A stretch of DNA of 49,462 nucleotides from Pseudonocardia sp. N23 (GTDB lineage: Bacteria; Actinomycetota; Actinomycetes; Mycobacteriales; Pseudonocardiaceae). The position numbers were made by a program, and so were the translations under genes. Shown piece by piece: positions 23,659 through 35,060 of the stretch. Positions within the stretch are counted from its first letter, which is position 1; the number at the start of each line of letters is the position of its first letter. Where the stretch lies: the NCBI RefSeq assembly GCF_002583555.1, contig NZ_BEGX01000057.1, forward strand, positions 154,915 through 204,376, written 5' to 3'. The notes under the pieces are model-generated. The model did not search any database. It was given only the letters and a program-made list of their open reading frames with translations, and had not been told where the DNA came from.

Positions 23659-25842
23659 ATGCGGCCGTGGCCCGGTAGCGCCTATCCGTTGGGCGCCAGC
23701 TACGACGGCGCCGGAACGAACTTCGCCATCTTCTCCGAGGTCGCGGAGCGGGTGGAGCTGTGCCTGTTCGAGGCCGACGGGGAGGAGACCCGCGTCCGGC
23801 TCACCGAGGTCGACGGGTTCGTGTGGCACTGCTACCTGCCGGGGGTCGAGCCCGGCCAGCACTACGGCTACCGGATCCACGGCCCGCACGACCCGGCGCA
23901 GGGCCTGCTGTGCAACCCGAACAAACTGCTCATCGACCCGTACGCGAAGGCCCTCGACGGCCCGGTCCGCTGGGACGAGGCGGTTTTCGGCTACGTCTTC
24001 GACGACCCCGACACCCGCAACGACGCCGACTCGGCACCGTTCGTCCCCAAGTCCGTGGTGATCAACCCGTTCTTCGACTGGGGCTCGGACCGGCCGCCGA
24101 AGGTCCCGTACCACGAGACGATCATCTACGAGGCGCATGTCAAGGGCCTGACGGTCAACCATCCGGACATCCCGGAGGAGCTGCGCGGCAGCTACGCGGG
24201 CCTGTCGCACCCGGCGATGATCGAGCACCTGCAGACACTCGGGGTGACCGCCGTCGAGCTGATGCCGGTGCACGAGTTCATCACCGACCACCACCTCGAG
24301 CAGCGGGGCCTCGCGAACTACTGGGGTTACAACACGATCGCCTTCCTCGCCCCGCACCACGCCTACGCCATGTCCGGCAGCCGGCCCGGCAGCCAGGTGC
24401 AGGAGTTCAAGGCGATGGTGCGTGACCTGCACGAGGCGGGTATCGAGGTCATCCTCGACGTCGTCTACAACCACACCGCCGAGGGCTCGGACATGGGCCC
24501 GATGCTGTCGATGCGCGGTATCGACAACCGCGCGTACTACCGCCTCGTCGAGGACGACCAGCGGTACTACATGGACTACACGGGCACCGGGAACTCGCTC
24601 AACGTCCGCAACCCGCACACGCTGCAGCTGATCATGGACTCGCTGCGGTACTGGGTGACGGAGATGCACGTCGACGGGTTCCGGTTCGACCTGGCCTCGA
24701 CGCTGGCGCGGGAGTTCTACGACGTCGACCGGCTGAGCGTGTTCTTCGACCTCGTGCAGCAGGACCCGGTGATCAGCCAGGTCAAGCTCATCGCCGAGCC
24801 GTGGGACGTCGGCCCCGGCGGCTACCAGGTCGGCAACTTCCCGCCGCTGTGGACGGAGTGGAACGGCAAGTACCGCGACACCGTCCGCGACTTCTGGCGC
24901 GGCGAGCCGGGCACCCTCGGCGAGTTCGCGTCGCGACTCACCGGCAGCTCCGACCTGTACAAGGCCGACGGCCGCAGGCCCTACGCGTCGATCAACTTCG
25001 TCACCGCGCACGACGGCTTCACGATCGCTGACCTGGTGTCCTACAACGACAAGCACAACGACGCCAACGGCGAGGGCGGCAACGACGGCGAGAGCCACAA
25101 CCGGTCCTGGAACTGCGGGGTCGAGGGGCCGACCGACGACGAGGACGTCCTCGTCCTGCGGGCCCGCCAGCAGCGCAACTTCATCACGACGCTGCTGCTG
25201 TCCCAGGGCGTGCCGATGCTGCTGCACGGCGACGAGCTGGGCCGCACCCAGGGCGGCAACAACAACGTCTACTGCCAGGACAACGAGATCGCGTGGATGG
25301 ACTGGTCGCTGGCGAGCAAGAACGCCGGGCTGATCGGGTTCACCGGTGGGGTGGCCGCGCTGCGCCACGCACACCCGGTGTTCCGGCGCAGACGCTTCTT
25401 CGCGGGCCGCCCGATCCGGCCACGTCGCCGCTCGGAGACCGGCGACACCCCGACGGCGCTGCCCGACATCGCGTGGTTCTCCCCGTCCGGCGAGGAGATG
25501 ACCGAGCAGGACTGGGACTCCGGGTTCGGCAAGTGCGTACTGGTCTTCCTCAACGGCGAGGGCATCACCGAGGCCGACCACCGCGGCGAGCGTGTCACCG
25601 ACGACTCGTTCCTGCTGTTGCTCAACGCGCACTGGGAGGACATCGAGGCGACGTTGCCCGCGGCCGAGTTCGGCACGCGCTGGGCGGTCGTCGTCGACTC
25701 GGCGACCGGTGAGGTCACCTCGCTGGCGACGACACCGGGCACCGTGGCGGCCGACCCGGTGACGGTGACGGCCGGGTCCACCCGTGTCGTGCCCGCCCGG
25801 TCGATCATGGTGCTGCAGCGCGTCGAGGCCGCGACGCGATGA
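23659..25842 (+). CDS. glgX: Glycogen debranching enzyme GlgX
   Basis: A 727-residue isoamylase-type GH13 enzyme that cleaves alpha-1,6 branches of glycogen or limit dextrin. The N-terminal CBM48-like part begins RPWPGSAYPLGASYDGAGTNF. The catalytic barrel shows DVVYNHTAEGSD, GFRFDLASTLARE (nucleophile Asp), LIAEPWDVGPGGYQVGNFP (acid Glu) and FVTAHDGFT (transition-state Asp). Start ATG 23659 has AGGAG 5 nt before. Its stop overlaps the treY start (ATGA). It supplies linear maltodextrin to TreY and TreZ. Confidence 0.95.
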   Translation: MRPWPGSAYPLGASYDGAGTNFAIFSEVAERVELCLFEADGEETRVRLTEVDGFVWHCYLPGVEPGQHYGYRIHGPHDPAQGLLCNPNKLLIDPYAKALDGPVRWDEAVFGYVFDDPDTRNDADSAPFVPKSVVINPFFDWGSDRPPKVPYHETIIYEAHVKGLTVNHPDIPEELRGSYAGLSHPAMIEHLQTLGVTAVELMPVHEFITDHHLEQRGLANYWGYNTIAFLAPHHAYAMSGSRPGSQVQEFKAMVRDLHEAGIEVILDVVYNHTAEGSDMGPMLSMRGIDNRAYYRLVEDDQRYYMDYTGTGNSLNVRNPHTLQLIMDSLRYWVTEMHVDGFRFDLASTLAREFYDVDRLSVFFDLVQQDPVISQVKLIAEPWDVGPGGYQVGNFPPLWTEWNGKYRDTVRDFWRGEPGTLGEFASRLTGSSDLYKADGRRPYASINFVTAHDGFTIADLVSYNDKHNDANGEGGNDGESHNRSWNCGVEGPTDDEDVLVLRARQQRNFITTLLLSQGVPMLLHGDELGRTQGGNNNVYCQDNEIAWMDWSLASKNAGLIGFTGGVAALRHAHPVFRRRRFFAGRPIRPRRRSETGDTPTALPDIAWFSPSGEEMTEQDWDSGFGKCVLVFLNGEGITEADHRGERVTDDSFLLLLNAHWEDIEATLPAAEFGTRWAVVVDSATGEVTSLATTPGTVAADPVTVTAGSTRVVPARSIMVLQRVEAATR

Positions 25843-28211
25843 ACGACGCGCAGCGGGTGAACCTGCGGGTGCCCTCGTCGACCTACCGGCTCCAGTTCTC
25901 CGCGCAGCAGACCTTCGCCGACGGGGTCGCCCTGCTCGACTACCTCGACGCGCTGGGCGTCGGCGCGCTGTACGCGTCGCCGCTGCTCGAGTCCGGCGCG
26001 GGGTCCAACCACGGCTACGACGTGGTGGACCCGACCCGGGTGTCGGTCGAGCGCGGCGGCGAGCTGGGCCGCAAGGACCTGTTCGCTGCGCTGCGCGAGC
26101 GTGGGCTGGGCCTGCTGCTCGACATCGTGCCCAACCACGTCGGCGTCGAGGTCCCGCTGGCCAACCCGTGGTGGTGGGACGTCCTGGCCCACGGCCGGGA
26201 GTCGCGGCACGCGGAGAAGTTCGACGTCGACTGGGCCGCGGGCCCGGTGCTGCTGCCGGTCCTCGGCGAGGACGAGGCAACGGCACTCGACGCGCTCACC
26301 CTGTCCGGCGACCGCACGGAGCTGCGCTACCACGAGCACGCCTTCCCCGTCGCCGCCGACACCGGCGGGGGCACGCCGCGCGAGGTGCACGAGCGCCAGC
26401 ACTACAGGCTCGTCTCCTGGAAGCGCGGCGCCGGGGAGCTGACCTACCGGCGGTTCTTCGACGTCTCGACGCTCGCGGCGGTCCGTGTCGAGGACCCGGC
26501 GGTGTTCGACGCGACCCACGCCGAGGTGCTGCGCTGGGTGGGCGAGGGCGACGTCGACGGGATCCGCGTCGACCATCCCGATGGCCTGTCCGACCCGGGC
26601 GGCTACCTGCGGCGGCTGCGCGCGGCGATCGGGCCCGACCGGTGGCTGCTCGTGGAGAAGATCCTGGGTGTGGGCGAGGAGCTGCCCGCGTCGTGGCCGG
26701 TCGACGGCACCACCGGCTACGAGGCGCTGCGCGAGATCTGCGGGGTGTTCGTCGACCCCGCGGGCGCCGGACTGCTGACCCAGTTCGCCGCCGAGCACGT
26801 CGGGGTCAAGGAGTCCGCACACACCGGGGAGCACCGGGCGCGGCGCGAGGTGGCGTCGACGATCCTGGCCGCCGAGGTACGCCGCATCGCGGGCGTCGCG
26901 GCCGCCGTTCTCGGAGTCCCGCGCGAGGAGCTGACCGACGCGGTCGCCGAGCTGCTGTGCGGCTTCCCCGTCTACCGCAGCTACCTGCCCGAGGGCCGCG
27001 ACTCGCTCGACACCGCGGTCACCGTGGCCCGTACCCACCGCCCCGACCTGGCCGACCGGCTCGCCGCGCTGCACGCGGCCATGCTGGCCGACCCGGACGG
27101 CGAGCTCGCCACCCGCGTGCAGCAGACCTCGGGCATGGTGATGGCCAAGGGCGTCGAGGACACCGCGTTCTACCGCTGGAACCGCTTCGTCGCGCTCAAC
27201 GAGGTCGGCGGGGCCCCCGAGCGGTTCGGGGTCTCCCCCGCCGAGTTCCACGCCACGGCGGCCGCCCGCGAGGCCAGCACCCCCGCCACGATGACCACGT
27301 TGTCGACGCACGACGCCAAGCGGTCGGAGGACGTCCGCGCCCGCCTCGCGGTGCTCTCGGAGATGCCCGCCGAGTGGGCCGACGTGGTCCGTCGCTGGTC
27401 GGCGCGCCGGCCGCTGCCCGACCGGTCGCTGGAGCTGCTCGCGTGGCAGTGCCTCGTCGGCGCGTGGCCGATCCCGGCCGACCGGATGTCGGGCTACCTC
27501 ACCAAGGCGTCGAAGGAGGCGAAGCTCGTCACCAGCCATGTCGACGCCGTTGCCGTCGTCGACGAGGCCGTCGCCGCCTGGGCGGGCCAGGTGCTGTCCG
27601 ATCCCGACCTGGTCGCCGAGATCGAGGCGTTCGTCGCGCGCATCGAGGGCGCGGGCCGGTCGAACTCGTTGGGGCAGAAGCTGTTGCAGCTGGCCGGGCC
27701 GGGCGTCCCCGATGTCTACCAGGGCACCGAGTTCTTCGAGTACTCCCTGGTCGACCCGGACAACCGCCGGCCTGTCGACTTCGCCGCCCGGCGCGCGGCA
27801 CTCGCGCGCATCGACGACGGTGAGCTGCCCGCGGTCGGTCCCGACGGCGCAGCGAAGCTGCTCGTCACCGCCACCGCGGCCCGGCTGCGCCGCTACCGCC
27901 CGGAGCTGTTCGCCGGGTACCGGGCGCTGCCGGCGTCGGGGCCCGCGGCCGAGCACGCCGTCGCGTTCGCGCGCGGCACGGCGTCGCTGCTCGGGCCGGG
28001 CCGGCAGGCGTCCGGGATGGTCGCCGTGGCCACCCGGCTCCCGGTGGGCCTGGCCGCCCGCGGCGGCTGGGGCGACACGGTCCTCCCGCTGCCCGACGGC
28101 GCCGACGACTGGCACGACATCGTCACCGACACCCCGGTCGACGGATCCGCCCCGCGGCTCGCCGACCTGCTGGCGCGCTACCCCGTGGCGCTGCTCGTCC
28201 GTCCCGCCTGA
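25839..28211 (+). CDS. treY: Malto-oligosyltrehalose synthase TreY
   Basis: A 790-residue GH13 enzyme that isomerises the reducing-end alpha-1,4 linkage of maltodextrins to the alpha,alpha-1,1 linkage of trehalose. Signatures are STYRLQFSAQQTFADGVALLDYL at the N-terminus, LYASPLLESGAGSNHGYDVVDP, DIVPNHVGVE, GIRVDHPDGLSDP (nucleophile) and LLVEKILG (acid Glu). GVEDTAFYRWNR is also typical. It is translationally coupled to glgX and followed by treZ. Confidence 0.96.
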   Translation: MNDAQRVNLRVPSSTYRLQFSAQQTFADGVALLDYLDALGVGALYASPLLESGAGSNHGYDVVDPTRVSVERGGELGRKDLFAALRERGLGLLLDIVPNHVGVEVPLANPWWWDVLAHGRESRHAEKFDVDWAAGPVLLPVLGEDEATALDALTLSGDRTELRYHEHAFPVAADTGGGTPREVHERQHYRLVSWKRGAGELTYRRFFDVSTLAAVRVEDPAVFDATHAEVLRWVGEGDVDGIRVDHPDGLSDPGGYLRRLRAAIGPDRWLLVEKILGVGEELPASWPVDGTTGYEALREICGVFVDPAGAGLLTQFAAEHVGVKESAHTGEHRARREVASTILAAEVRRIAGVAAAVLGVPREELTDAVAELLCGFPVYRSYLPEGRDSLDTAVTVARTHRPDLADRLAALHAAMLADPDGELATRVQQTSGMVMAKGVEDTAFYRWNRFVALNEVGGAPERFGVSPAEFHATAAAREASTPATMTTLSTHDAKRSEDVRARLAVLSEMPAEWADVVRRWSARRPLPDRSLELLAWQCLVGAWPIPADRMSGYLTKASKEAKLVTSHVDAVAVVDEAVAAWAGQVLSDPDLVAEIEAFVARIEGAGRSNSLGQKLLQLAGPGVPDVYQGTEFFEYSLVDPDNRRPVDFAARRAALARIDDGELPAVGPDGAAKLLVTATAARLRRYRPELFAGYRALPASGPAAEHAVAFARGTASLLGPGRQASGMVAVATRLPVGLAARGGWGDTVLPLPDGADDWHDIVTDTPVDGSAPRLADLLARYPVALLVRPA

Positions 28212-28253
28212 TCCCGATCCCCCGCACGACCCTCCGAGAGGAACACCACGCAC

Positions 28254-29990
28254 GTGGCCGAGTACCGGGTCTGGGCGCCCGAGCACGAGCAGATGCGCGT
28301 CGTCGTCGACGGCGGGACGCATCCGATGTACCCGAGCCCCGGCGGCTGGTGGCACGCGGAGATCGACGGCGCCGAACACGGCAGCGCGTACGCCTTCCTC
28401 GTGGGCGACGACGAGACCCCGCTGCCCGACCCGCGCTCGCTGTGGCAGCCCGGGGGGGTGCACGCGGCGTCGCGCCGCTACGACCAGGATCACTTCATCT
28501 GGACCGACACCACGTGGACGGGCCGCCAGCTGCCCGGGTCGGTGCTCTACGAGTGCCACATCGGCACCTTCACCCCCGACGGCACGTTCGACGCCGCGAT
28601 CCGCCGCCTCGACCACCTCGTCGACCTCGGCGTCGACCTCGTCGAGCTGCTGCCGGTCAACGCCGTCGACGGGCCGTGGAACTGGGGCTACGACGGCGTC
28701 GGCTGGTACGCCGTCACCGAGAACTACGGCGGCCCGGACGGGCTGAAGCGGTTCGTCGACGCCGCGCACGCCCGTGGCCTCGGCGTCGTGCTCGACGTCG
28801 TCTACAACCACCTGGGCCCGTCCGGGGCCTACCTCGACCGGTTCGGCCCGTACTTCGCGGGCAGCAACATCTGGGGCCCGTCGCTCAACCTCGACGGCCC
28901 CTGGTCGGACGACGTGCGCCGCTACGCGATCGACAACGCCCTGATGTGGCTGCGGGACTTCCATATCGACGGGCTGCGCGTCGACGCCGTCCACGCCCTG
29001 CGCGACACCCGCGCCGTCCACGTCCTCGAGCAGCTGGCCGTCGAGGTCGAGTCGCTCTCGTCGCACGTCGGGCGGCCACTGTCGCTGATCGCGGAGTCCG
29101 ACCTCAACGACCCGCGGCTCGTCACCTCCCGCGAGGGTGGCGGCTACGGTCTGCACGCCCAGTGGGCCGACGACATCCACCACAGCCTGCACAGCGTGCT
29201 GACGGGCGAGGGTCAGGGCTACTACGGCGACTTCGCTGCGGCCGGGCTGACGGGGCTCGGCCACGTGCTGTGCCGGGCGTTCCTGCACGAGGGCACGTGG
29301 TCGAGCTTCCGCAAACGGGTGCACGGCGCCCCCGTCGACACGCGACGCATCCCCGGCCACCGCTTCCTCGCCTACTTGCAGAACCACGACCAGATCGGCA
29401 ACCGCGCCGCAGGCGACCGGCTCACCCAGTCGCTCACGCCCGGGCAGCTGGCCTGCGGGGCTGCCCTCGTGTTCACCTCCCCGTTCACCCCCATGCTCTT
29501 CATGGGCGAGGAGTGGGGTGCCCGCACCCCGTGGCAGTTCTTCTCCCACTTCCCCGACGCCGCGCTGCGCGACGCCGTCCGCGAGGGCCGCACGGCCGAG
29601 TTCGCCGAGCACGGCTGGGGCGCCTCCGAGGTGCCCGACCCCAACGCCGAGTCGACGTTCCTCGACTCCAAGCTCGACTGGGACGAGCCCGCGCAGGAGC
29701 CCCACGCGACGCTGCTGTCGCTGCACCGGGAGCTGATCGCCCTGCGCCGGCAGTGGCCCGAGCTGTCCGACCCGTGGCTCGACGACGTCGAGGTCGACGT
29801 GGACGAGGCCGCACGCACGATCGTCGTGTACCGCGGCCGGATCCGGGTCGTCGTCAACCTCGGTCACACCGACGCGACGGTCGCCCTCGAACGCGGCGTC
29901 GCGCGCATCCTGCTGGCCTCGGAGCCGGCCGCGGCCGAGCAGAACCTGATCATCGTGCCGCCGGAGGCGTTCGCGATCGCGCTGCTCTGA
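28254..29990 (+). CDS. treZ: Malto-oligosyltrehalose trehalohydrolase TreZ
   Basis: A 578-residue GH13 enzyme that releases trehalose from maltooligosyltrehalose made by TreY. Motifs are EYRVWAPEHEQMRVVVDG (N-terminal domain), LPVNAVDGPWNWGYDGVGWYAVTENYGGP, DVVYNHLGPSG, HIDGLRVDAVHAL (nucleophile), LIAESDLNDPR (acid) and LQNHDQIGNRA. GTG 28254 is the start; AGAGGA lies about 11 nt before. It completes glgX-treY-treZ, converting glycogen to trehalose, an osmoprotectant and cell-envelope precursor in actinobacteria. Confidence 0.95.
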   Translation: MAEYRVWAPEHEQMRVVVDGGTHPMYPSPGGWWHAEIDGAEHGSAYAFLVGDDETPLPDPRSLWQPGGVHAASRRYDQDHFIWTDTTWTGRQLPGSVLYECHIGTFTPDGTFDAAIRRLDHLVDLGVDLVELLPVNAVDGPWNWGYDGVGWYAVTENYGGPDGLKRFVDAAHARGLGVVLDVVYNHLGPSGAYLDRFGPYFAGSNIWGPSLNLDGPWSDDVRRYAIDNALMWLRDFHIDGLRVDAVHALRDTRAVHVLEQLAVEVESLSSHVGRPLSLIAESDLNDPRLVTSREGGGYGLHAQWADDIHHSLHSVLTGEGQGYYGDFAAAGLTGLGHVLCRAFLHEGTWSSFRKRVHGAPVDTRRIPGHRFLAYLQNHDQIGNRAAGDRLTQSLTPGQLACGAALVFTSPFTPMLFMGEEWGARTPWQFFSHFPDAALRDAVREGRTAEFAEHGWGASEVPDPNAESTFLDSKLDWDEPAQEPHATLLSLHRELIALRRQWPELSDPWLDDVEVDVDEAARTIVVYRGRIRVVVNLGHTDATVALERGVARILLASEPAAAEQNLIIVPPEAFAIALL

Positions 29991-30017
29991 GAGGTCTGTC
30001 CGCGCTGCAGGGGCGGC

Positions 30018-30578
30018 TCAGCGGCGGCTGGGCGGGTCGACGAACTCGGCCATGTCGATCTGCGCCACCCACGGGTGCGGGACCTCGGCGTTCTCGCACG
30101 GCACCAGCTCGGTGTCGTAGATGTAGTGCCCGTCGCCGAGTGTGGCGTCGAGCCGCAGCGCGACCAGCCGGGGCCCCTGGTCGACACGCCAGAAGTACGG
30201 CACCCCCGCCTCGGCGTAGCGCCACGGCTTGAGGATGCGGTCTGCGTGGTGGGTCCGCGGCCCCAGCACCTCGACGACGAGCACGACCCCGGAGGCGTCG
30301 AACCCGTTGTCGTGGAACGGGGTCCCGGCACGGACGACCAGGAGGTCGGGGACGAAGAAGTTCGCCTCGTCGACGTGCACGCCGGTGCCGTGGTGGATCT
30401 CGACGCTGTCCGGCGCGCCGACGCCGAGCATCAGGTCGAGCAGCCGCACGTGCCAGACCTGATCCTCGTCGGGCTCGGGGAGGACGACGATCTCGCCGTC
30501 GTGCAGCTCACGGACGCGGCCGTCGTCGGGCTCGCTGAGCAGGTCGGCGAGAGTGCTGCGGACGACGGCTGCGGTCAC
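30018..30578 (-). CDS. Uma2 family (PD-(D/E)XK-like) protein
   Basis: A 186-residue protein of the Uma2/DUF820 family, which has a restriction-endonuclease-like fold. FFVPDLLVV carries the PD, VVLVVEVLGPRTHHADRILKPWRYAEAGVPYFWRVD carries the E and the later Lys/Tyr. Uma2 proteins are abundant in actinobacteria and cyanobacteria; function is unproven. It converges with treZ and is followed on its own strand by nothing related. Confidence 0.85.
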   Translation of the reverse strand: MTAAVVRSTLADLLSEPDDGRVRELHDGEIVVLPEPDEDQVWHVRLLDLMLGVGAPDSVEIHHGTGVHVDEANFFVPDLLVVRAGTPFHDNGFDASGVVLVVEVLGPRTHHADRILKPWRYAEAGVPYFWRVDQGPRLVALRLDATLGDGHYIYDTELVPCENAEVPHPWVAQIDMAEFVDPPSRR

Positions 30579-30667
30579 GGACGGGCCTCCACGTTCTCCG
30601 GCGGACGTGTGCCAATCCTAACCATCTCCGGGACGGGATGTGGTCTGCCGCCTGCCCCCCGCACATG

Positions 30668-30716
30668 CAGGAACGGCACTTTCCCGCAACCGGGTTGCGG
30701 GAAAGTGCCGTTCCTG
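30668..30716. terminator. Near-perfect 49-bp palindrome between mdh and the Uma2 gene
   Basis: Two exact 24-bp arms around a single central base; the left arm begins CAGGAACGGCACTTTCC and the right is its complement. On the minus strand it lies between the start region of the Uma2 gene and the 3' end of mdh, 65 bp beyond the mdh stop. It is a likely very stable terminator of mdh, or a dispersed palindromic element. Confidence 0.65.
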
Positions 30717-30780
30717 ACCTCGATCCGGGGACGCCGAGCCGGGGACCTCGATCCGGGGACGTCGAGCCGGGGCCGCGACC

Positions 30781-32411
<1,631 letters not shown>

Positions 32412-32472
32412 GCAGGCGCTCCGCCGGGCTCGACCCTCGAACCCGGCGGAACGCTGCGGTCGGGTGGTGCGG

Positions 32473-32976
32473 TCAGGCGGTGCGGCGGCGGCTGGAGATG
32501 ACGCCGGTGTCGAAGCCCGCGAGGTGGAGGCCGCCGTGGAAGCGGGCGTGCTCGACCTTGACGCACAGGTCCATCACGACGTCGACCCCGGCCGTCTCGG
32601 CCGTGCGGGCCAGCTCGGCGTCCCACAGCCCGAACTGCAGCCACCAGGTCTGCACACCGCCGAGGGCGAGGGTCTCGTCGAGCACGGCGGGCAGGTCGGC
32701 GGGCTTGCGGAACACGTCGACCAGGTCGGGCACGACCGGTAGGTCGGCCAGCGTCTTGTAGACGGGCCGGCCGAAGATCTCGGTGGCGAACGGGTTCACG
32801 AAGTACACGTCGTAGCGGGTGCTCGACAGCAGGTACGTCGCGACGAAGTTGCTGGCCCGCGCCGGGTTCGGCGACGCGCCGACCATGGCGATCGTGCGGG
32901 TGCGGTCGAGGATCTCGCGCCGCGCCGGCGCGAGCGGGTTGCGCCACTCGTCGGTGTTCGTGGCCTCGGTGCCCAT
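32473..32976 (-). CDS. CoA-binding domain protein
   Basis: A 167-residue protein of the YccU/CoA-binding family with a Rossmann fold. TIAMVGASPNPARASNFVATYLL is the nucleotide-binding loop, and YFVNPFATEIFGRPVYKTLADLPVVPDLVDVFRKPADLP and WLQFGLWDAELA follow the family pattern. Its start overlaps the metY stop (TGATG). The link with metY suggests a role near sulfur-amino-acid metabolism, but none is known. Confidence 0.88.
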   Translation of the reverse strand: MGTEATNTDEWRNPLAPARREILDRTRTIAMVGASPNPARASNFVATYLLSSTRYDVYFVNPFATEIFGRPVYKTLADLPVVPDLVDVFRKPADLPAVLDETLALGGVQTWWLQFGLWDAELARTAETAGVDVVMDLCVKVEHARFHGGLHLAGFDTGVISSRRRTA

Positions 32977-34277
32977 CAGTTCTCCTTCACCGCGGCGGCG
33001 AGCGCCTGGTCGAGGTCCCACAGGATGTCCTCGGCGTCCTCGATGCCGACGCTGATCCGGATCAGGTCCTCCCCGACGCCGGCGGCGGTCAGCTGCTCGG
33101 CGGAGAGCTGCTGGTGCGTCGTCGACGCGGGGTGCAGCACCAGGGTGCGCGCATCGCCGATGTTGGCGAGGTGGCTGCACAGCTGGACCGCCTCGATGAA
33201 CCGCTCCCCCGCGGCGCGCCCACCGGCCACCCCGAAGGAGAACACCGCGCCGGGGTCCTGCGGCAGGTAGCGCTTCGCCCGCTCGTGGTCGGGGTGCCCG
33301 GGCAGCCCGGCCCAGCGCACCCAGGACACCCGGGGGTCGGCGTCGAGCCACTCGGCGACGGCGCGGGCGTTGGCGATGTGGGTGTCCATCCGCTGCGGCA
33401 GCGTCTCCACACCCTGGATCAGCAGGAAGGCCGAGTGCGCGGACAGCGAGGCACCGACGTCGCGCAGCTGCTCGGCGCGCAGCTTGGTGAGAAAGCCGAA
33501 CTCCTTGAAGTTGCCCCACCAGTCGAGGCCGCCGTAGGAGGCGACGGGCGTCGTCATCGACGGGAAGTTGCCGTTGCCCCAGTCGAACCTGCCCGACTCG
33601 ATCACGACACCGCCCAGCGTCGTGCCGTGGCCGCCGATGAACTTCGTCGCCGAGTGGATCACGATGTCGGCGCCGTGCTCGATCGGCCGGCACAGGTACG
33701 GGGTGGCGACGGTGGCGTCGATGATCAGCGGCAGGCCCGCGGCGTGCGCGACCTCGGCCAGGCCGGCGATGTCGGCGACCTCGCCGCCCGGGTTGGACAC
33801 GGCCTCGGCGTAGACGAACCGGGTCCTGTCGGTCAGCGCCGCGGCGAAGTCGGCCGGGTCACCGCCCGCCACGAACGTGGTGTCGACGCCGAAGCGGCGC
33901 ATCGTGACGTCGAGCTGGGTGACGGTGCCGCCGTAGAGGCCCGCGGCGGCGACGATGTGGTCACCCGCCCCGGCCAGCGCCGCGAACGTCAGGAACTGGG
34001 CGGCCTGGCCGCTGGCCGTCGCGACCGCGCCGAGGCCACCCTCCAGCGAGGCCATCCGCTCCTCGAACACCGCCACCGTCGGGTTGGCGATGCGGCTGTA
34101 GACCAGCCCGTACTTCTGCAGCGCGAACAAGCTGGCGGCGTCGGTGGTGTTCTCGAAGACGAAGCTCGTCGACTGGTAGATCGGCACCGCGCGGGCGCCG
34201 GTCTCCGAGTCGGGGACGGCCCCGGCGTGCACGGCGCGGGTACGGAAGCCCCAGCGACGTTCCTGCTGTTCGGTCAT
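32976..34277 (-). CDS. metY: O-acetylhomoserine sulfhydrylase (MetY-type)
   Basis: A 433-residue PLP enzyme of the Cys/Met metabolism family that makes homocysteine from O-acetylhomoserine and sulfide. GFRTRAVHAGAVPDSETGARAVPIYQSTSFVF at the N-terminus, the PLP-binding Lys in HSATKFIGGHGTTLGG and YSRIANPTVAVFEERMASLEGG are diagnostic. At about 430 residues it fits MetY rather than the shorter MetB/MetZ. It lies 4 bp after the OsmC gene and overlaps the CoA-binding gene. Confidence 0.92.
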   Translation of the reverse strand: MTEQQERRWGFRTRAVHAGAVPDSETGARAVPIYQSTSFVFENTTDAASLFALQKYGLVYSRIANPTVAVFEERMASLEGGLGAVATASGQAAQFLTFAALAGAGDHIVAAAGLYGGTVTQLDVTMRRFGVDTTFVAGGDPADFAAALTDRTRFVYAEAVSNPGGEVADIAGLAEVAHAAGLPLIIDATVATPYLCRPIEHGADIVIHSATKFIGGHGTTLGGVVIESGRFDWGNGNFPSMTTPVASYGGLDWWGNFKEFGFLTKLRAEQLRDVGASLSAHSAFLLIQGVETLPQRMDTHIANARAVAEWLDADPRVSWVRWAGLPGHPDHERAKRYLPQDPGAVFSFGVAGGRAAGERFIEAVQLCSHLANIGDARTLVLHPASTTHQQLSAEQLTAAGVGEDLIRISVGIEDAEDILWDLDQALAAAVKEN

Positions 34278-34281
34278 CGCG

Positions 34282-34830
34282 TCATACTGCCTTGGCGACG
34301 ACGCGGTGCTCCACGGTCACCGGGACCGGGCTGCGGAACGTGTCGAGCACCGGGCAGTGCTCGTCGACGACCGCCGCCAGCTCCTGGTAGCGCTCCTGCT
34401 CCGCGGGCCCGGACAGCGTGACGACGACCCGCACGTCGGTGAAGCCGGCACGTACCGAGTCGCCGACGCCGAAGAAGCCACGCCGGTCGAGGTCACCCTC
34501 GACGTCGACCGACACGTCGTCGAGCGGGATGCCCAGCTTCGCCGCCCACACCCGGTAGGTGACGACCTGGCAGGCCAGCAGCCCCGCCAGCGCGAACTCC
34601 ACGGGACTGGGCGCGGCGTCGTCGCCGGCGAGGCCGGCAGGTTCGTCGATGACGACGTGGTGGCGGCCGATGCGGATGTCGGTGCGCGTCCCGCTGCCGC
34701 CCTCGCCCGAGGCCCGGAACGTGGCGACGGCCCGGTCGGGCTTCTCGGTGAACTTCTGGCTGCTGACGTCGAGGGTGCGGCGGAGACTCTCGTCGCGCTC
34801 GGTTCCGGACAGGTTGGCTGCGACGGACAT
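34282..34830 (-). CDS. OsmC family protein
   Basis: A 182-residue OsmC/Ohr-like protein; start ATG 34830 has AGGAG directly upstream. The two redox-active Cys are visible in LLACQVVTYRVWA and DEHCPVLDTF, as expected for thiol-dependent peroxidases that detoxify organic hydroperoxides. The family is firm; whether it is OsmC or a DUF-type variant is open. It leads an osmC-metY-CoA-binding unit, linking thiol stress with homocysteine synthesis. Confidence 0.88.
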   Translation of the reverse strand: MSVAANLSGTERDESLRRTLDVSSQKFTEKPDRAVATFRASGEGGSGTRTDIRIGRHHVVIDEPAGLAGDDAAPSPVEFALAGLLACQVVTYRVWAAKLGIPLDDVSVDVEGDLDRRGFFGVGDSVRAGFTDVRVVVTLSGPAEQERYQELAAVVDEHCPVLDTFRSPVPVTVEHRVVAKAV

Positions 34831-35060
34831 GGTGACTCCTGCGAGGGGTGCGGTGACGAGAGGGCGCGGCGGAGCGGTCAGCGACGACCGGGACACGCGC
34901 AGGTGCTGACGAGCCCGTGGTCGACGTGGCGGCGCCGGACGAGAACGTTCGGGCGCGACCTACCGGGCATGAGCCAGTCATACCTGACGCGACGACGCCC
35001 GGCCAGGCCCGGGACGGGCGACGTCGGGCCGGTGGTCACCGGTGGTCGTCGAGCCGTCGC

